Assembly: GCA_965237575.1 (NCBI GenBank)
Contig: CBDEGI010000004.1
Location: 1,240,001 to 1,304,000, forward strand
Source of the DNA: JAKZVK01 sp965237575
GTDB lineage: Bacteria > Acidobacteriota > Terriglobia > Bryobacterales > UBA6623
Direction: 5' to 3'
Length of the DNA: 64,000 bases
Shown: one piece after another, positions 25,542 through 35,133 of the stretch
Position numbering within the stretch: position 1 is the first letter of the stretch
How the letters are laid out: each line of letters begins with the position of its first letter
Position numbers and translations under genes: made by a program
Notes under the pieces: model-generated
Database searches by the model: none
Told to the model about the DNA's origin: nothing
What the model saw: the letters and a program-made list of their open reading frames with translations, nothing else

Positions 25542-26777
25542 ATGAAACTCTTCCAGAACCTCTCTCGTAGGAACTTTTTCCGCAACTCGTGGCTGCTTCC
25601 GGCTGCCGCTTCGAGTGCCGCCGCGGCCACGCCCCCTCGCAACCTCAAGACCGCCGGCGTCTATCAACGCCTGGGCGTCCGCACTTTCATCAACGCAGTC
25701 GGCACGCTGACGACGCGCGGCGGCACTTTGATGCCTCCGGAAGTCAAGGCAGCGATGGAGGACGCCTCCACCAACTTCGTCATGATCCACGAGCTACAGG
25801 AGAAGGTCGGCGCGCGCCTCGCGGAACTCACCGGCGCCGAGGACGCGTTCGTCACAGCCGGCGCTTCGTGCTCGCTGTGCCTAGCCACCTGCGCGGTGAC
25901 CGCCGGTGACGACAAGAGGAAGATGCGGCAGCTACCCGACCTGACAGGCATGAAGAGTGAGATCGTGATCCAAACGCCCCACCGCAGCTCCTTTGACCAT
26001 GCCTTCAGCATGGTGGGCGTGAAGCTGGTCAACGTGGACACCGAGCCGGACATCCCGAAGGCAATCAACGAGAAGACGGCGGCGCTGGCGTTCGTGCTGA
26101 GCCACAACAGCATGGGCCACAAGGTCTCGCTGGAGCGTTATCTCGAACTCAGCCACCAGCACAACCTGCCGTTGATCCTCGACGCGGCGGCTGAGATTCC
26201 GCCCGCGGAGAACCTGGGCAAGTTCGCGAAGATGGGTTGCGACATGGTGGCCTACAGCGGCGGCAAGAACCTGCGCGGTCCCCAGTGCACCGGCATCTTG
26301 ATGGGCAAGAAAGAGTGGATCCGCAAGGCCTACGCCAACGCGGCTCCCAACAATTACCTCGCCCGCATCGCCAAGGTGGGCAAGGAAGAGATCGTGGGGC
26401 TGCTGGCAGCGGTAGAGCTCTATCTCAAGCAGGATAACGCCGCCATTCGCCGCGAACACTACGCCAAGCTCAATCGCCTCGCGGAACGGCTCAAGGGCCT
26501 ACCGACCGTCCATACCGAGTTCATTCCCAACAACGACTACAGCCACTCGCCGCGACTATCGGTGCAATGGGATGAGACAGGGCTGGGCCTATCGCTCGAG
26601 CAGATGCTGCACGAGCTTCGTCACGGCGATCCCTCCATCGAGGCCAGCGATATGACGCGGTTCCGGCCGTCATGGAAGGGTCTCGGGATTTTCCCCTACC
26701 AGATCGAGCCGGGCCAGGAGATTCTCATTGCCGAGCGCATCAACGAGATTGTCAAAGAGGCGGCCGCGAAAGCGTAG
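25542..26777 (+). CDS. Exported SelA-like PLP-dependent enzyme, copy 2
   Basis: 411 residues from ATG 25542 (a TTG three bases upstream is in frame). The N-terminus SRRNFFRNSWLLPAAASSA is a Tat-type signal. It matches copy 1 block for block: GVRTFINAVGTLTTRGG, VTAGASCSLCLATCA, Asp214 (LDAAAEIPPAE), Lys242 (YSGGKNLRGPQ) and KVGKEEIVGLLAAVELYLK. Divergence is spread over the length, so the duplication is old. It ends 25 bases before the amidohydrolase gene. SelA-like proteins beside this type of amidohydrolase are known from other bacteria (the EF0837/EF0838 arrangement), which supports a shared pathway. Confidence 0.87.
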   Translation: MKLFQNLSRRNFFRNSWLLPAAASSAAAATPPRNLKTAGVYQRLGVRTFINAVGTLTTRGGTLMPPEVKAAMEDASTNFVMIHELQEKVGARLAELTGAEDAFVTAGASCSLCLATCAVTAGDDKRKMRQLPDLTGMKSEIVIQTPHRSSFDHAFSMVGVKLVNVDTEPDIPKAINEKTAALAFVLSHNSMGHKVSLERYLELSHQHNLPLILDAAAEIPPAENLGKFAKMGCDMVAYSGGKNLRGPQCTGILMGKKEWIRKAYANAAPNNYLARIAKVGKEEIVGLLAAVELYLKQDNAAIRREHYAKLNRLAERLKGLPTVHTEFIPNNDYSHSPRLSVQWDETGLGLSLEQMLHELRHGDPSIEASDMTRFRPSWKGLGIFPYQIEPGQEILIAERINEIVKEAAAKA

Positions 26778-26802
26778 ACTGTTCCTGCCCGCGGAGCCTT
26801 TC

Positions 26803-28131
26803 ATGAACGGCATCGCAGCCAAGCTGTGGCGCATACTCTCAGCGTGCCGAGCCGAGACTCGTCTCGGCTCCTGTGTCTCGTCGTGGCACCGAACCTCTCT
26901 GCGGCGCCGAGCCCTCTTGCCCCTCCTGCTCTTCGCCTTCGTTGTCTCCCTTACCTCAAACGCCCAAACCTACGATCTCCTCCTCAAGGGCGGCCACGTG
27001 ATCGACCCGGCTAGCGAGATCGACCGGGTGATCGACATCGCCATCAGCGGCAACACCATTGCGAAAGTCGCGCCCGACATCCCGGCCGAACAGGCGAAGA
27101 AGACGGTGGACGTCTCAGGGCTCCACGTGACGCCCGGCCTGATCGACCTGCACGGCCACACCTACGGGCCGAGCGTCAGTCTGTTCCCCGACGACACCGC
27201 GCTCACCACCGGCACCACCACCTTGCTCGACTGCGGCGGCCCCGGCTGGAAGAACTTCGAGGACTACAAGGCCAAGATCGTCGATCGCGCCAAGACGCGC
27301 GTGCTGACGTTCATCAACATCGTCGGCGGCGGCATGCACGACGAGGACAACGTCGAGGACATGGACCCGAAAAAGACGGCCGCCAAGATCTTGCAATACC
27401 CCGACCTGATCGTCGGTATCAAGAACGCGCATTTCGGCGGAATGGGGTGGGTGTCGGTGCGGCGCGCCGTCGAGGCCGGACGACTCTCGAACACGCCCGT
27501 GATTCTCGACAACCACATCCTGACGAAGTATGACCGCGACACGCGCACGAAGGTGCTCGACATTCTCCGTCCCGGCGACATGCACACGCACTTCTACAAC
27601 GACCGGCAAGTCGAGGTGGTCAGCCGCTTCTCCGGGAAGGTGCAGCCCTACATGCGCGAAGCCCGCCGCCGCGGCGTGCTATTCGACATGGGGCATGGCG
27701 CGGGCAGCTTCCTCTGGCCGGTCGCCACCAAGGCCATGGCGGACGGTTTTCCACCTGACACGATCAGCACCGACCTCCACGGCATCAGTATCTTTACCAC
27801 CGAGTCGGACATGCCGAACTGCATCTCAAAGTTGATGAACCTCGGCATGGCGTTGCCCGATGCCATCGAGCGGTCCACCGTCAACCCGGCGAAAGCGATC
27901 AAACGCTTCCCTGAGTTGGGCACGCTCGGCGAGGGCAAGGTCGCCGACATTGCGGTGCTTCGTTACGAGAGGGGAGCGTTCGCCCTCAAAGACGCCTGGA
28001 AGAAGAAGCTGATCGGCACGAAGCGCGTGCGCTGCGTGCTGACCGTGCGCGACGGCGAGATCGTGTTCGACGAAGACGGCTTAGGGTTTCCGCTCTGGCA
28101 GCAAGCAGGCGATTACGAGAAGATCCCCTAG
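26803..28131 (+). CDS. Exported amidohydrolase/deacetylase (EF0837-type)
   Basis: 442 residues from ATG 26803. After an Arg-rich start comes a membrane/signal segment RRRALLPLLLFAFVVSLTSN. The amidohydrolase barrel shows LLLKGGHVIDPASE, His117-x-His119 (DLHGHTYG), probable carboxylated Lys207 (GIKNAHFGG), His238 (LDNHIL), HTH at 261-263 and Asp324 (STDLHG), a full binuclear metal site. Family members deacetylate or hydrolyse N-acyl or cyclic amides and sit beside SelA-like genes, as here. A palindrome (AGCCGAGACTCGTCTCGGCT near 26849-26868) lies inside the first codons and may be a repeat inserted ahead of the original start. Confidence 0.85.
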   Translation: MNGIAAKLWRILSACRAETRLGSCVSSWHRTSLRRRALLPLLLFAFVVSLTSNAQTYDLLLKGGHVIDPASEIDRVIDIAISGNTIAKVAPDIPAEQAKKTVDVSGLHVTPGLIDLHGHTYGPSVSLFPDDTALTTGTTTLLDCGGPGWKNFEDYKAKIVDRAKTRVLTFINIVGGGMHDEDNVEDMDPKKTAAKILQYPDLIVGIKNAHFGGMGWVSVRRAVEAGRLSNTPVILDNHILTKYDRDTRTKVLDILRPGDMHTHFYNDRQVEVVSRFSGKVQPYMREARRRGVLFDMGHGAGSFLWPVATKAMADGFPPDTISTDLHGISIFTTESDMPNCISKLMNLGMALPDAIERSTVNPAKAIKRFPELGTLGEGKVADIAVLRYERGAFALKDAWKKKLIGTKRVRCVLTVRDGEIVFDEDGLGFPLWQQAGDYEKIP

Positions 28132-28206
28132 CCTCTTGGTTCAGTCAAGCGATTGAGTGAGCCCCAAGCCGCAATCAGTCGCGTGGGGAAGAGCTGCCGG
28201 TTAACT

Positions 28207-29971
28207 CTACGGCGCAGGCCCGACCGCGATCGTCACGTCGTCGCGGCTGCGGAAAACGTTGCCGTCGCCGCAATCGACTTCGATCACGATCGGTACGGCA
28301 TCGCCTGGGGTTATCCCGCCTGGAACCACGGCATTGACTTGGTTCACGCCGACGAGCGTCGGATGCAGAACGGGGAAAGCCTGGGCGAGCTGGCCCCCGA
28401 TAAACACTCGCACGACCTTGGTCGGGACGAGCAGAACCGCGTTCCCTTCTTCGTCGAAGCCGGGAACATCCCCCGTCGCGGGCGGCATGGGAACCGGACC
28501 CAGCCCGTTCGACCAGATAATGATCACGCCACCGATGGGAGCCGGCGCGGCCGGTGTCGCTCCCAGGGAATCCGCCGGCTGGGCGAAACTACCGTCGAGG
28601 TTCTGCACGATCGCCCGGCCGGGTCCGAAGTCGAAGGTGAAAATCCCTGGGGATGCCAGGGTCGCGTTGACCTCAAACGGCCCAGTCGCGAAGGCTTGCT
28701 TGGCGCCGTTCTCGGACCGATATACTCTCACGTCGACCTTGCCGCCGCTCACATCCAGATTCGACGGCACGTGTACGTTGGCTTGGTCAAAGGCCCCGTC
28801 AAACACGCCGAACGGCGCGCCCCAGATTTCTTCGCCATCGATACCGGTGAACGACGCCGAGAAGCCGTTGAGATCTACGCTGAGGGGGATACTGTCGGCT
28901 ACCGCTGTCTCGTCGGTGAAGAACCCGCCGATCGCCACGACGGACCCGGGCGAGATCACTGCCTGGAATCCCGCGGCGTCAAACGCACCGCTCACAAACT
29001 GCGGGCTGATCTGTTGAATCATGGTGTATCCGAGGTCCTGCAGCATGCCGATCTCGATGTCGCTAAAGGTTCGGGCGCTGGGACCGGGCGCGGTCGCTGC
29101 CAACAGCATCAGTCCCGCCAAGGCAGGATTTTCATCGTCAAGGTGACCGATGCTGCTGCCTTCCTCGAACTCCTCCGGGGTATACAGTCCCACCGGGCTG
29201 CCACCATTGGCCGCCACGGCGTTCGGTCCCGCGAAGAAGAGGCCTCCGGCGAAGCCAGCGCTGGTGCCGCCGACGGCCTCGCGGGTGAAGCCCTCTGGGT
29301 CGTCGTTGATGAAGGTAGTACCGTTAATGAAACGAGTGCCTGTTCTGTCCGAGAGGAACTGATCATACATGTTCCATTCGCCCGGATCTCCCCCGGACAG
29401 GCCACCGCCGAAGGAATCAGCCCCCGTGGCCGCATCGGCCGTGTCCAGCCAGCCCAAGGCATGGACCAGTTCGTGATAAACCGTGGAGTAAAAATCAAAG
29501 TTGCCGCCCGCGGGAGTCGTGTTGATATCCAACTCCCACATCGTCTGGTCGAAGTTCCATGAGACTGATCCGTCCGAATCGGGTCCATTGAGGTCCGTCG
29601 CTCCGTTCGACAAGATCTTGTTGCGGACGGTTTCGAGCCGGCCGAAGCCGCCGCCTGAGAAGTCATCACTCTGAAGGTCGTTGCTGCCGGCCGTCGCGAG
29701 GGGCGGGGCCGTGCCGGATGCATCGAGCAGGGCTGGCGCATCTGGTTTGGTCCATGACGATCGTTGCGTTGTATCCGCCAAACGCGCTGCTGCCAAAGAC
29801 TTGAGCAGCCTGCTCGAGCGCGGCGCGGCGGGCGGGGCCCGCCGTCGGGTCGTTGAAACCTACCCCAGGAAAATCCGTGTAGTTGAATTCGAACGTGATG
29901 GCGCCGTGTGCGGTCGGAGCCATCACCAGGATGAGCAAGGTGCACAGAACAACGGAGACCGGCGATCGCAT
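28207..29971 (-). CDS. Secreted zinc-metalloprotease-like protein with Solibacter-type C-terminal domain (frameshifted)
   Basis: About 587 residues if one base is removed near 29755. The start ATG at 29971 follows AAAGGAG; the signal peptide is SVVLCTLLILVMAPTAHG and the first frame runs ITFEFNYTDFPGVGFNDP to FGGYNATIVM. It continues in another frame from TKPDAPALLDAS. A zinc site HELVHALGW (HExxHxxG, metzincin-like) lies in the middle. The C-terminal 230 or so residues, with IGGVIIIWSNGLGPVP and HPTLVGVNQVNAVVP, match the TIGR03437 domain common in Solibacter. The protein is probably exported and proteolytic; the frameshift may be a sequencing error. Confidence 0.78.
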
Positions 29972-30167
29972 GTCGGAAGTGACTCCTTTGTGGACAACAG
30001 CGTGGGCTTTCGCCATGGTGAGACTACGAGTATACCGATGCCAAACCGGGTAGTGCAATTCCGATAGATTGTTGCGATTCCTCCTTCGATTCATCGCATT
30101 CCCGATCCCGGCTGCCCTTGCTTACAGGGCGTTCGTCGCACTACTCTAAGAGTAAGGAGAAGAGGTC

Positions 30168-30940
30168 ATGATACGCCCGTTTATTGCCCTTCTGGCGCTC
30201 GCGTTACCACCAACCATGCTTTCCGGTCAGCCAATGGACGCGAAGGCCGTCGAAATCGCCCAGACCCTGACGGACGCAATGGGCGGGCGCGAGGCTCTGA
30301 CGAACGCGCGTTATCTGCAGTTCAGTTTTCTGGTGGTAGCGGATGGCCAGTACCGGGCGCGGCGGCATCACTTCTGGGATACCTGGCAAGGCCGTTATCG
30401 CCTGGAGTCACGGCCGGTGAGAGGCCAAACTGAGTTTGTCTTGTTTAATGTCAATACTCAACAGGGGGATGTCTACGTTGACGGCAACAAGATCGAGGGA
30501 GAAGAGGCTGAAACGGCCCTTACAGCCGCCTACCGCTCATTTATCAACGATACTTATTGGCTAATGATGCCCTGGAAGTGGCTGGACCCGGGCGTCAAAC
30601 TGAGCTACATCGGTTCCGAAGAGTATCGTGGCGAGGTGTGCGATGTCGTGGAATTGACCTTTCAGGGTGTAGGGCTGACGCCAGGGGACATCTACCGCGG
30701 CTATGTTTCCCGACAATCAGGCTTCATGGTCCGCTGGACGTACACGGTCGAGAGCGGATCTACCGGCGACTGATCTACCGGGACTGGGAGTACACGGAGA
30801 CCGGCGGTATCAAACTGGCGAGCAACCACAAGAGTCCTGACGGCCGTGAGATCCGTATGGGCACCGTCGTGGCTTCCACGGACTTGGCTACAGACGCCTT
30901 CTTCACCGACCCCACATACGAGCTGGTTAGGAAGCGCTAG
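30168..30940 (+). CDS. LolA-like exported lipoprotein-sorting-type protein (frameshifted)
   Basis: About 257 residues if one missing base is added near 30755. The ATG at 30168 has a strong site (AAGGAGAAGAGGTC). The signal peptide is RPFIALLALALPPTMLSG, then AVEIAQTLTDAMGGREALTNARYLQF, an acidobacterial LolA/LppX-like beginning. The first frame stops after TYTVESGSTGD; a second frame carries on with YRDWEYTETGGIKLASNHK and a natural end at ELVRKR. Such half-barrel proteins carry lipids or lipoproteins in the periplasm. A second protein of similar style lies at 61728-62609. Confidence 0.7.
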
Positions 30941-30956
30941 CTACTCTCCGCCTTTG

Positions 30957-31352
30957 CTAGAGGCCGGAGCCGTCAAAGGGCCGTGGCAACAGATCGGACA
31001 GGCGGAGGACCTCTTCGTCGCCGCACAGGTTGGACAGCACGATCTCGATATCGCCGCAGTGCTCCCACAAGACCTGGCGGCAGGCGCCGCACGGGGTGGT
31101 GACGGTTTCGCTGTCGGCGACCACGGCGGCACGAACGAACTCGCGCACGCCTTCTGACAGTGCCTTGAACATGGCGACTCGCTCGGCGCACATTGTCAAT
31201 CCGTAGGAGGCGCTCTCGACGTTGCAGCCGGTGAAGATTTCGCCGTTGTGGGCCTCAAGGGCGGCCCCGACGGCGAACGCCGAGTAGGGTGCCACGGCCT
31301 GGTCCCTCGCTTGGCGAGCCGCTTCGATGAGTTTATTCTGTTGGCGTGTCAT
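30957..31352 (-). CDS. cdd: Cytidine deaminase
   Basis: 131-residue homotetrameric-type cytidine deaminase for pyrimidine salvage (cytidine to uridine plus ammonia). The zinc site is Cys55-Ala-Glu57 (MCAERVAMF) with Cys88 and Cys91 (PCGACRQVL); Glu57 is the catalytic acid. AVAPYSAFAVGAALEAHNGE and TGCNVESASYGLT are the standard substrate-contact segments. Length is normal. It stands alone, convergent with the LolA-like gene, whose stop is 17 bases away. Confidence 0.95.
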   Translation of the reverse strand: MTRQQNKLIEAARQARDQAVAPYSAFAVGAALEAHNGEIFTGCNVESASYGLTMCAERVAMFKALSEGVREFVRAAVVADSETVTTPCGACRQVLWEHCGDIEIVLSNLCGDEEVLRLSDLLPRPFDGSGL

Positions 31353-31468
31353 GGAGTGGCAGGGGGGCTGCCGGCGTGGGCCGCACGGGCCTCGTGTTCT
31401 ACAGGTTTCCGAGGGCCGTCGGGTTCGTGCCGGACCGCTCCCTGACGGTCACGGCTCGGTAACGTTAC

Positions 31469-33232
31469 TCAGAACGCCAGCGGTAGCTTGTCGGCCGCCC
31501 GGCTGCCCTGGCCTTCTTCGGCCGGCTCGCCGTCACGCGGAGGCGGCTTCACCAGGAAACCGAAGTCACACCCCTCGTCCGCCTGCAACGCATTCTCGAT
31601 GTAGAGCTTGCCATAGCCACGGTCGTAGTGCGGACGTCGCGCCTTCCACAACCGCAGGCGACGACTCATTTCGTGCTCGTCGATCAGCACATCGAGCCGG
31701 CGGTTCTCGACATCGAGCCGGATCTGGTCGCCGTTCTCGACAACCGCCAGGGGCCCGCCGATGGCCGCCTCCGGAGACACATGCAGCACGACCGTCCCGT
31801 AACTGGTGCCGCTCATGCGAGCGTCACTGATGCGCACCATGTCTTGGACGCCCTTCTTGAGCAGCTTGGCGGGCAGCGCCAGGTTACCGTACTCGGGCAT
31901 GCCCGGACCGCCCACCGGACCTCCGTTCTTGAGCACCATCACGCAGGTCTCGTCGATGTCTAGATCGGGCGAGTCGTAGCGCTCCATCAGGTCTTCGTGG
32001 TCCTCAAAAACCACGGCGCGCCCGGTGTGTTGCATCAGTTTTGAGTCGGCGGCGCTGGTCTTGATGACAGCGCCGTTGGGAGCGAGATTGCCGTAGAGGA
32101 TGATCGTGCCGCCGCTGGCCTGGATGGGATTGTCGAGCGGCCGGATGACGTCGCGATTGTGGCAACGGGCGGTCGCGATGTCCTGACCGAGGGTCTTGCC
32201 GCTGGCGGTGATCGCGTCGAGTTGCAACAACGACTCGATCTCCTTCATCACGGCCGGCACGCCGCCGGCGTAGTACATGTCTTCCATCAAGTACTTGCCC
32301 GAGGGCCGGATGTTCGCGATGACGGGCGTGGTACGCGAGATATCGTCGTAGAGCGAAAGCGGCAGATCGATCCCCAGCCGGCCGGCCAGTGCCTTGAGAT
32401 GGATGATCGCGTTGGTCGAGCCGCCGATCGCCATGTTGACCCGGATGGCGTTCTCGATCGCGCGGCGTGTGATGATTTTCGACGGCGTCAGGTCTTCGCG
32501 CACCATGTCGACCGCCCTCGCCCCGCTGCGTTCGGCGATTTCGTAACGGCGCGAGTCGGCCGCGGGGATGCTGGCGCAGCCCGGCAACGTCATACCCATG
32601 GCCTCGGCGAGGCTGGTCATCGTCGACGCCGTCCCCATCACCATGCAGTGGCCGGCGCTGCGCGACATGCAGCTTTCCAGCTCGCACCAGTCTTCTTCGG
32701 TGATGCGGCCGGCGCGCACCTCGTCCCAGTAGAACCAGACGTCGGTGCCGGAGCCGAGTTCCTTGTCGCCCCACCTCCCTTTGAGCATCGGGCCGCCGGT
32801 GACCATGATGGCCGGCAGATCGGCGCTGGCGGCGCCCATGAGTTGTGCCGGGGTGGTCTTGTCGCAGCCGCAGAGCAGGACGACGCCGTCGAGCGGATTG
32901 GCGCGGATCGATTCCTCGACGTCCATCGCCATCAAGTTCCGGAACATCATCGTCGAAGGCCGCATGAACGGCTCGCCGAGAGAGATGGTGGGGAACTCGA
33001 GGGGGAAGCCGCCCGCCGCCCAGACGCCCCGCTTGACGGCCTCGGCCACCTGGCGCAAGTGCGCGTTGCAGTTGGTCAACTCGCTCCACGAGTTACAGAT
33101 ACCGATGACGGGCTTGTTTTGAAAAACGGCGTCGGAGAAACCCTCGGTCTTCATCCATGAGCGGTGGATGAAGCCGAGTTTGTCTTTGCGGCCGAACCAA
33201 TCCTGCGAGCGAAGTTTCCCGTTAGTAGACAT
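31469..33232 (-). CDS. IlvD/Edd-family sugar-acid dehydratase, copy 1
   Basis: 587 residues from the ATG at 33232; the frame stays open upstream only because it runs antisense to the next gene. Dehydrates a sugar acid (L-arabinonate, xylonate or similar) or dihydroxy acid to a 2-keto-3-deoxy acid. The cluster Cys residues are Cys46 (GICNSWSEL), Cys123 (CGCDKTTPAQLMG) and Cys196 (GHCMVMGTASTM), with Lys125 in the metal site. Residues GRWGDKELGSGTD and ISDARMSGTSYGTV fit the sugar-acid branch ([2Fe-2S]) better than valine-pathway IlvD. A TATAAT sits just upstream of the start. Confidence 0.9.
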   Translation of the reverse strand: MSTNGKLRSQDWFGRKDKLGFIHRSWMKTEGFSDAVFQNKPVIGICNSWSELTNCNAHLRQVAEAVKRGVWAAGGFPLEFPTISLGEPFMRPSTMMFRNLMAMDVEESIRANPLDGVVLLCGCDKTTPAQLMGAASADLPAIMVTGGPMLKGRWGDKELGSGTDVWFYWDEVRAGRITEEDWCELESCMSRSAGHCMVMGTASTMTSLAEAMGMTLPGCASIPAADSRRYEIAERSGARAVDMVREDLTPSKIITRRAIENAIRVNMAIGGSTNAIIHLKALAGRLGIDLPLSLYDDISRTTPVIANIRPSGKYLMEDMYYAGGVPAVMKEIESLLQLDAITASGKTLGQDIATARCHNRDVIRPLDNPIQASGGTIILYGNLAPNGAVIKTSAADSKLMQHTGRAVVFEDHEDLMERYDSPDLDIDETCVMVLKNGGPVGGPGMPEYGNLALPAKLLKKGVQDMVRISDARMSGTSYGTVVLHVSPEAAIGGPLAVVENGDQIRLDVENRRLDVLIDEHEMSRRLRLWKARRPHYDRGYGKLYIENALQADEGCDFGFLVKPPPRDGEPAEEGQGSRAADKLPLAF

Positions 33233-33298
33233 AGCAGGGACATTATACTGGCGCGGGCTTTCGCAAACATCAGACGGGCCTCTGCTATCGTATTCCCC
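33233..33298. promoter_or_regulatory. Divergent promoter region between two dehydratase genes
   Basis: Only 66 bases separate the divergent starts. ATTATA at 33242-33247 reads TATAAT on the minus strand, about ten bases before the ATG at 33232, so transcription of that gene would be nearly leaderless. A plus-strand TATCGTATT about seven bases before the ATG at 33299 could act likewise for the other gene. No good -35 boxes and no Shine-Dalgarno sequence are evident on either side. A shared operator could fit here, but none is recognisable. Confidence 0.45.
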
Positions 33299-34999
33299 AT
33301 GTCTGATTCGAAGAAACTCAGAAGCGCGGAATGGTTTGAGGGGTCGGAGTACGAGGGCTTGGCGCGCCGGGCGGCGCTGCGGTCGGAAGGACTGGCGCCG
33401 GCGGGCTTCTCCGGCAAGCCGGTCATCGGCATCTGCAACTCCTGGAGCGAGTTGACCCACTGCAACATCCACTTGCGGCAGGTCGCCGAGGCCGTCAAGC
33501 GCGGCGTGTGGGCGGCCGGGGGCGTGCCGCTCGAGTTTCCGACCATCTCGCTGGGCGAGCTGTTCATGAAGCCCACCACCATGCTCTTCCGCAACCTGAT
33601 GTCGATGGACGTCGAGGAATCGATCCGCGCCAATCCGATCGACGCCGTGGTGCTGCTGAGCGGTTGCGACAAGACCACGCCCGCGCAGCTCATGGGCGCG
33701 GCCAGCGCCGACGTGCCGGCCATCATGGTGACAGGCGGTCCGCAGCTCAGCGGGCATTGGGGCCAGAAGGAGATCGGCTCGGGCACCGACGGCCGCCGCG
33801 TATTCGAGGAGTATCGCGCGGGCCGCCTGACCGACGAACAGCTCAATGAAGTCGAGGGCTGCATCGCGCGCAGCAACGGCCACTGCATGGTGATGGGTAC
33901 GGCCTCGACCATGGCGTCGATGGCCGAAGCGCTGGGCATGACGCTGCCCGGCAACGCCGCCATCCCCGCGGTCGACTCCCGCCGCTACCAGCTTGCCGAG
34001 GCCGCCGGATACCGCGCCGTCGAGATCGCCCGCGACGATCTGCGCCCGTCGAAGATGCTCAGTAAGGCCGCATTCGAGAATGCCATCCGCACCGACATGG
34101 CGATCGGCGGCTCGACCAACGCCGTCGTTCATCTGTTGGCCATCGCCGGACGTGCGGGCGTCGATCTGCGGCTCGCCGACTTTGACCGCCTGTCGCGTGA
34201 GACGCCGTTCCTGGCCAACATCAAGCCGTCGGGGCAGTACCTCATGGAAGACTTCTACTACGCCGGCGGCCTGCCCGTGATCATGAAAGAGATTCTGCCG
34301 CTGCTCGACGGAGGGAGCATCACCGTCAACGGCAAGTCGCTCGCCGAGAACCTGGCCGGCGTCGAGTGCATCAACCGCGACGTCATCCGCACGATGGCGG
34401 AGCCCCTCGGGTCCGAGGGCGGCACTGCGATCCTTTACGGCAACCTGGCCCCCGACGGCGCGGTCATCAAACAAACGGCCGCGTCACCACACTTGCTCAA
34501 ACACCGCGGCAAGGCGGTCGTGTTTGAGCGCTATGAAGAATTGCGCGCGCACATAGACGATGACGATCTCGTGATCAACGAAGATTCCGTGCTGGTACTG
34601 AAAAACGCCGGGCCGACCGGCGGACCCGGCTTTCCCGAGTGGGGTCACTTGCCGATACCAGCCAAGCTGCTCAAGCACGGCGTTAAAGACATCGTCCGCA
34701 TCAGCGACGCGCGCATGAGCGGGACTAGCTTCGGCACCGACGTGCTGCACGTGTCGCCGGAAGCCGCTATCGGCGGTCCTTTGGCCGCGGTGCAAACCGG
34801 CGACGAGATCGAGCTCGACGTGCCTGGCCGCAAGATCGAGCTGCGCGTCGACGCGAGTGAAATCCAGCGGCGCCTCGATGCGATCCCGCGACAGCCGCCG
34901 CACTACCGCCGCGGCTACGGCAAGTTGTTCCTCAACGAAGTGACCCAAGCGCACGAGGGCTGCGATTTTCGGTTCTTGCGGTCGGAGGAGGCGGCGTAA
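33299..34999 (+). CDS. IlvD/Edd-family sugar-acid dehydratase, copy 2
   Basis: 566 residues from ATG 33299. It carries the same three Cys positions as the divergent paralogue (Cys46 GICNSW, Cys123 SGCDKTTPAQ, Cys196 NGHCMVMG) and Lys125. It differs in regions that line the substrate pocket in sugar-acid dehydratases, for example GHWGQKEIGSGTDGRR against GRWGDKELGSGTDVWF, and its C-terminus is 20 or so residues shorter. The two may therefore handle different sugar acids. The product would suit the HpcH/HpaI-type aldolase at 8148-8909. The gene stands alone on this strand. Confidence 0.9.
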   Translation: MSDSKKLRSAEWFEGSEYEGLARRAALRSEGLAPAGFSGKPVIGICNSWSELTHCNIHLRQVAEAVKRGVWAAGGVPLEFPTISLGELFMKPTTMLFRNLMSMDVEESIRANPIDAVVLLSGCDKTTPAQLMGAASADVPAIMVTGGPQLSGHWGQKEIGSGTDGRRVFEEYRAGRLTDEQLNEVEGCIARSNGHCMVMGTASTMASMAEALGMTLPGNAAIPAVDSRRYQLAEAAGYRAVEIARDDLRPSKMLSKAAFENAIRTDMAIGGSTNAVVHLLAIAGRAGVDLRLADFDRLSRETPFLANIKPSGQYLMEDFYYAGGLPVIMKEILPLLDGGSITVNGKSLAENLAGVECINRDVIRTMAEPLGSEGGTAILYGNLAPDGAVIKQTAASPHLLKHRGKAVVFERYEELRAHIDDDDLVINEDSVLVLKNAGPTGGPGFPEWGHLPIPAKLLKHGVKDIVRISDARMSGTSFGTDVLHVSPEAAIGGPLAAVQTGDEIELDVPGRKIELRVDASEIQRRLDAIPRQPPHYRRGYGKLFLNEVTQAHEGCDFRFLRSEEAA

Positions 35000-35055
35000 T
35001 CTCTCATCAGGCTCGGCTGATACCCCTAGCCGTTGCGGAGCGCCGGGCAAGCGGT

Positions 35056-35069
35056 CACGGCATGCCGTG
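35056..35069. repeat. Copy of the CACGGCATGCCGTG palindrome
   Basis: CACGGCATGCCGTG followed by CCCCTAC, the same perfect palindrome as in 25212-25229. It lies in the gap between the second dehydratase and the convergent VWFA gene. Confidence 0.7.
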
Positions 35070-35133
35070 CCCCTACATTGAACGGCGCGGCTGCCGACCT
35101 TACTGCAGGTGTTGTGGCCCGCCCACTCCGCGA

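Noticed and set aside
31469..34474. 1001-residue open frame on the minus strand
   Set aside because: Only the part from 33232 down matches a dehydratase; the upstream part is antisense to the second dehydratase and exists because GC-rich codon use avoids stops in that frame.
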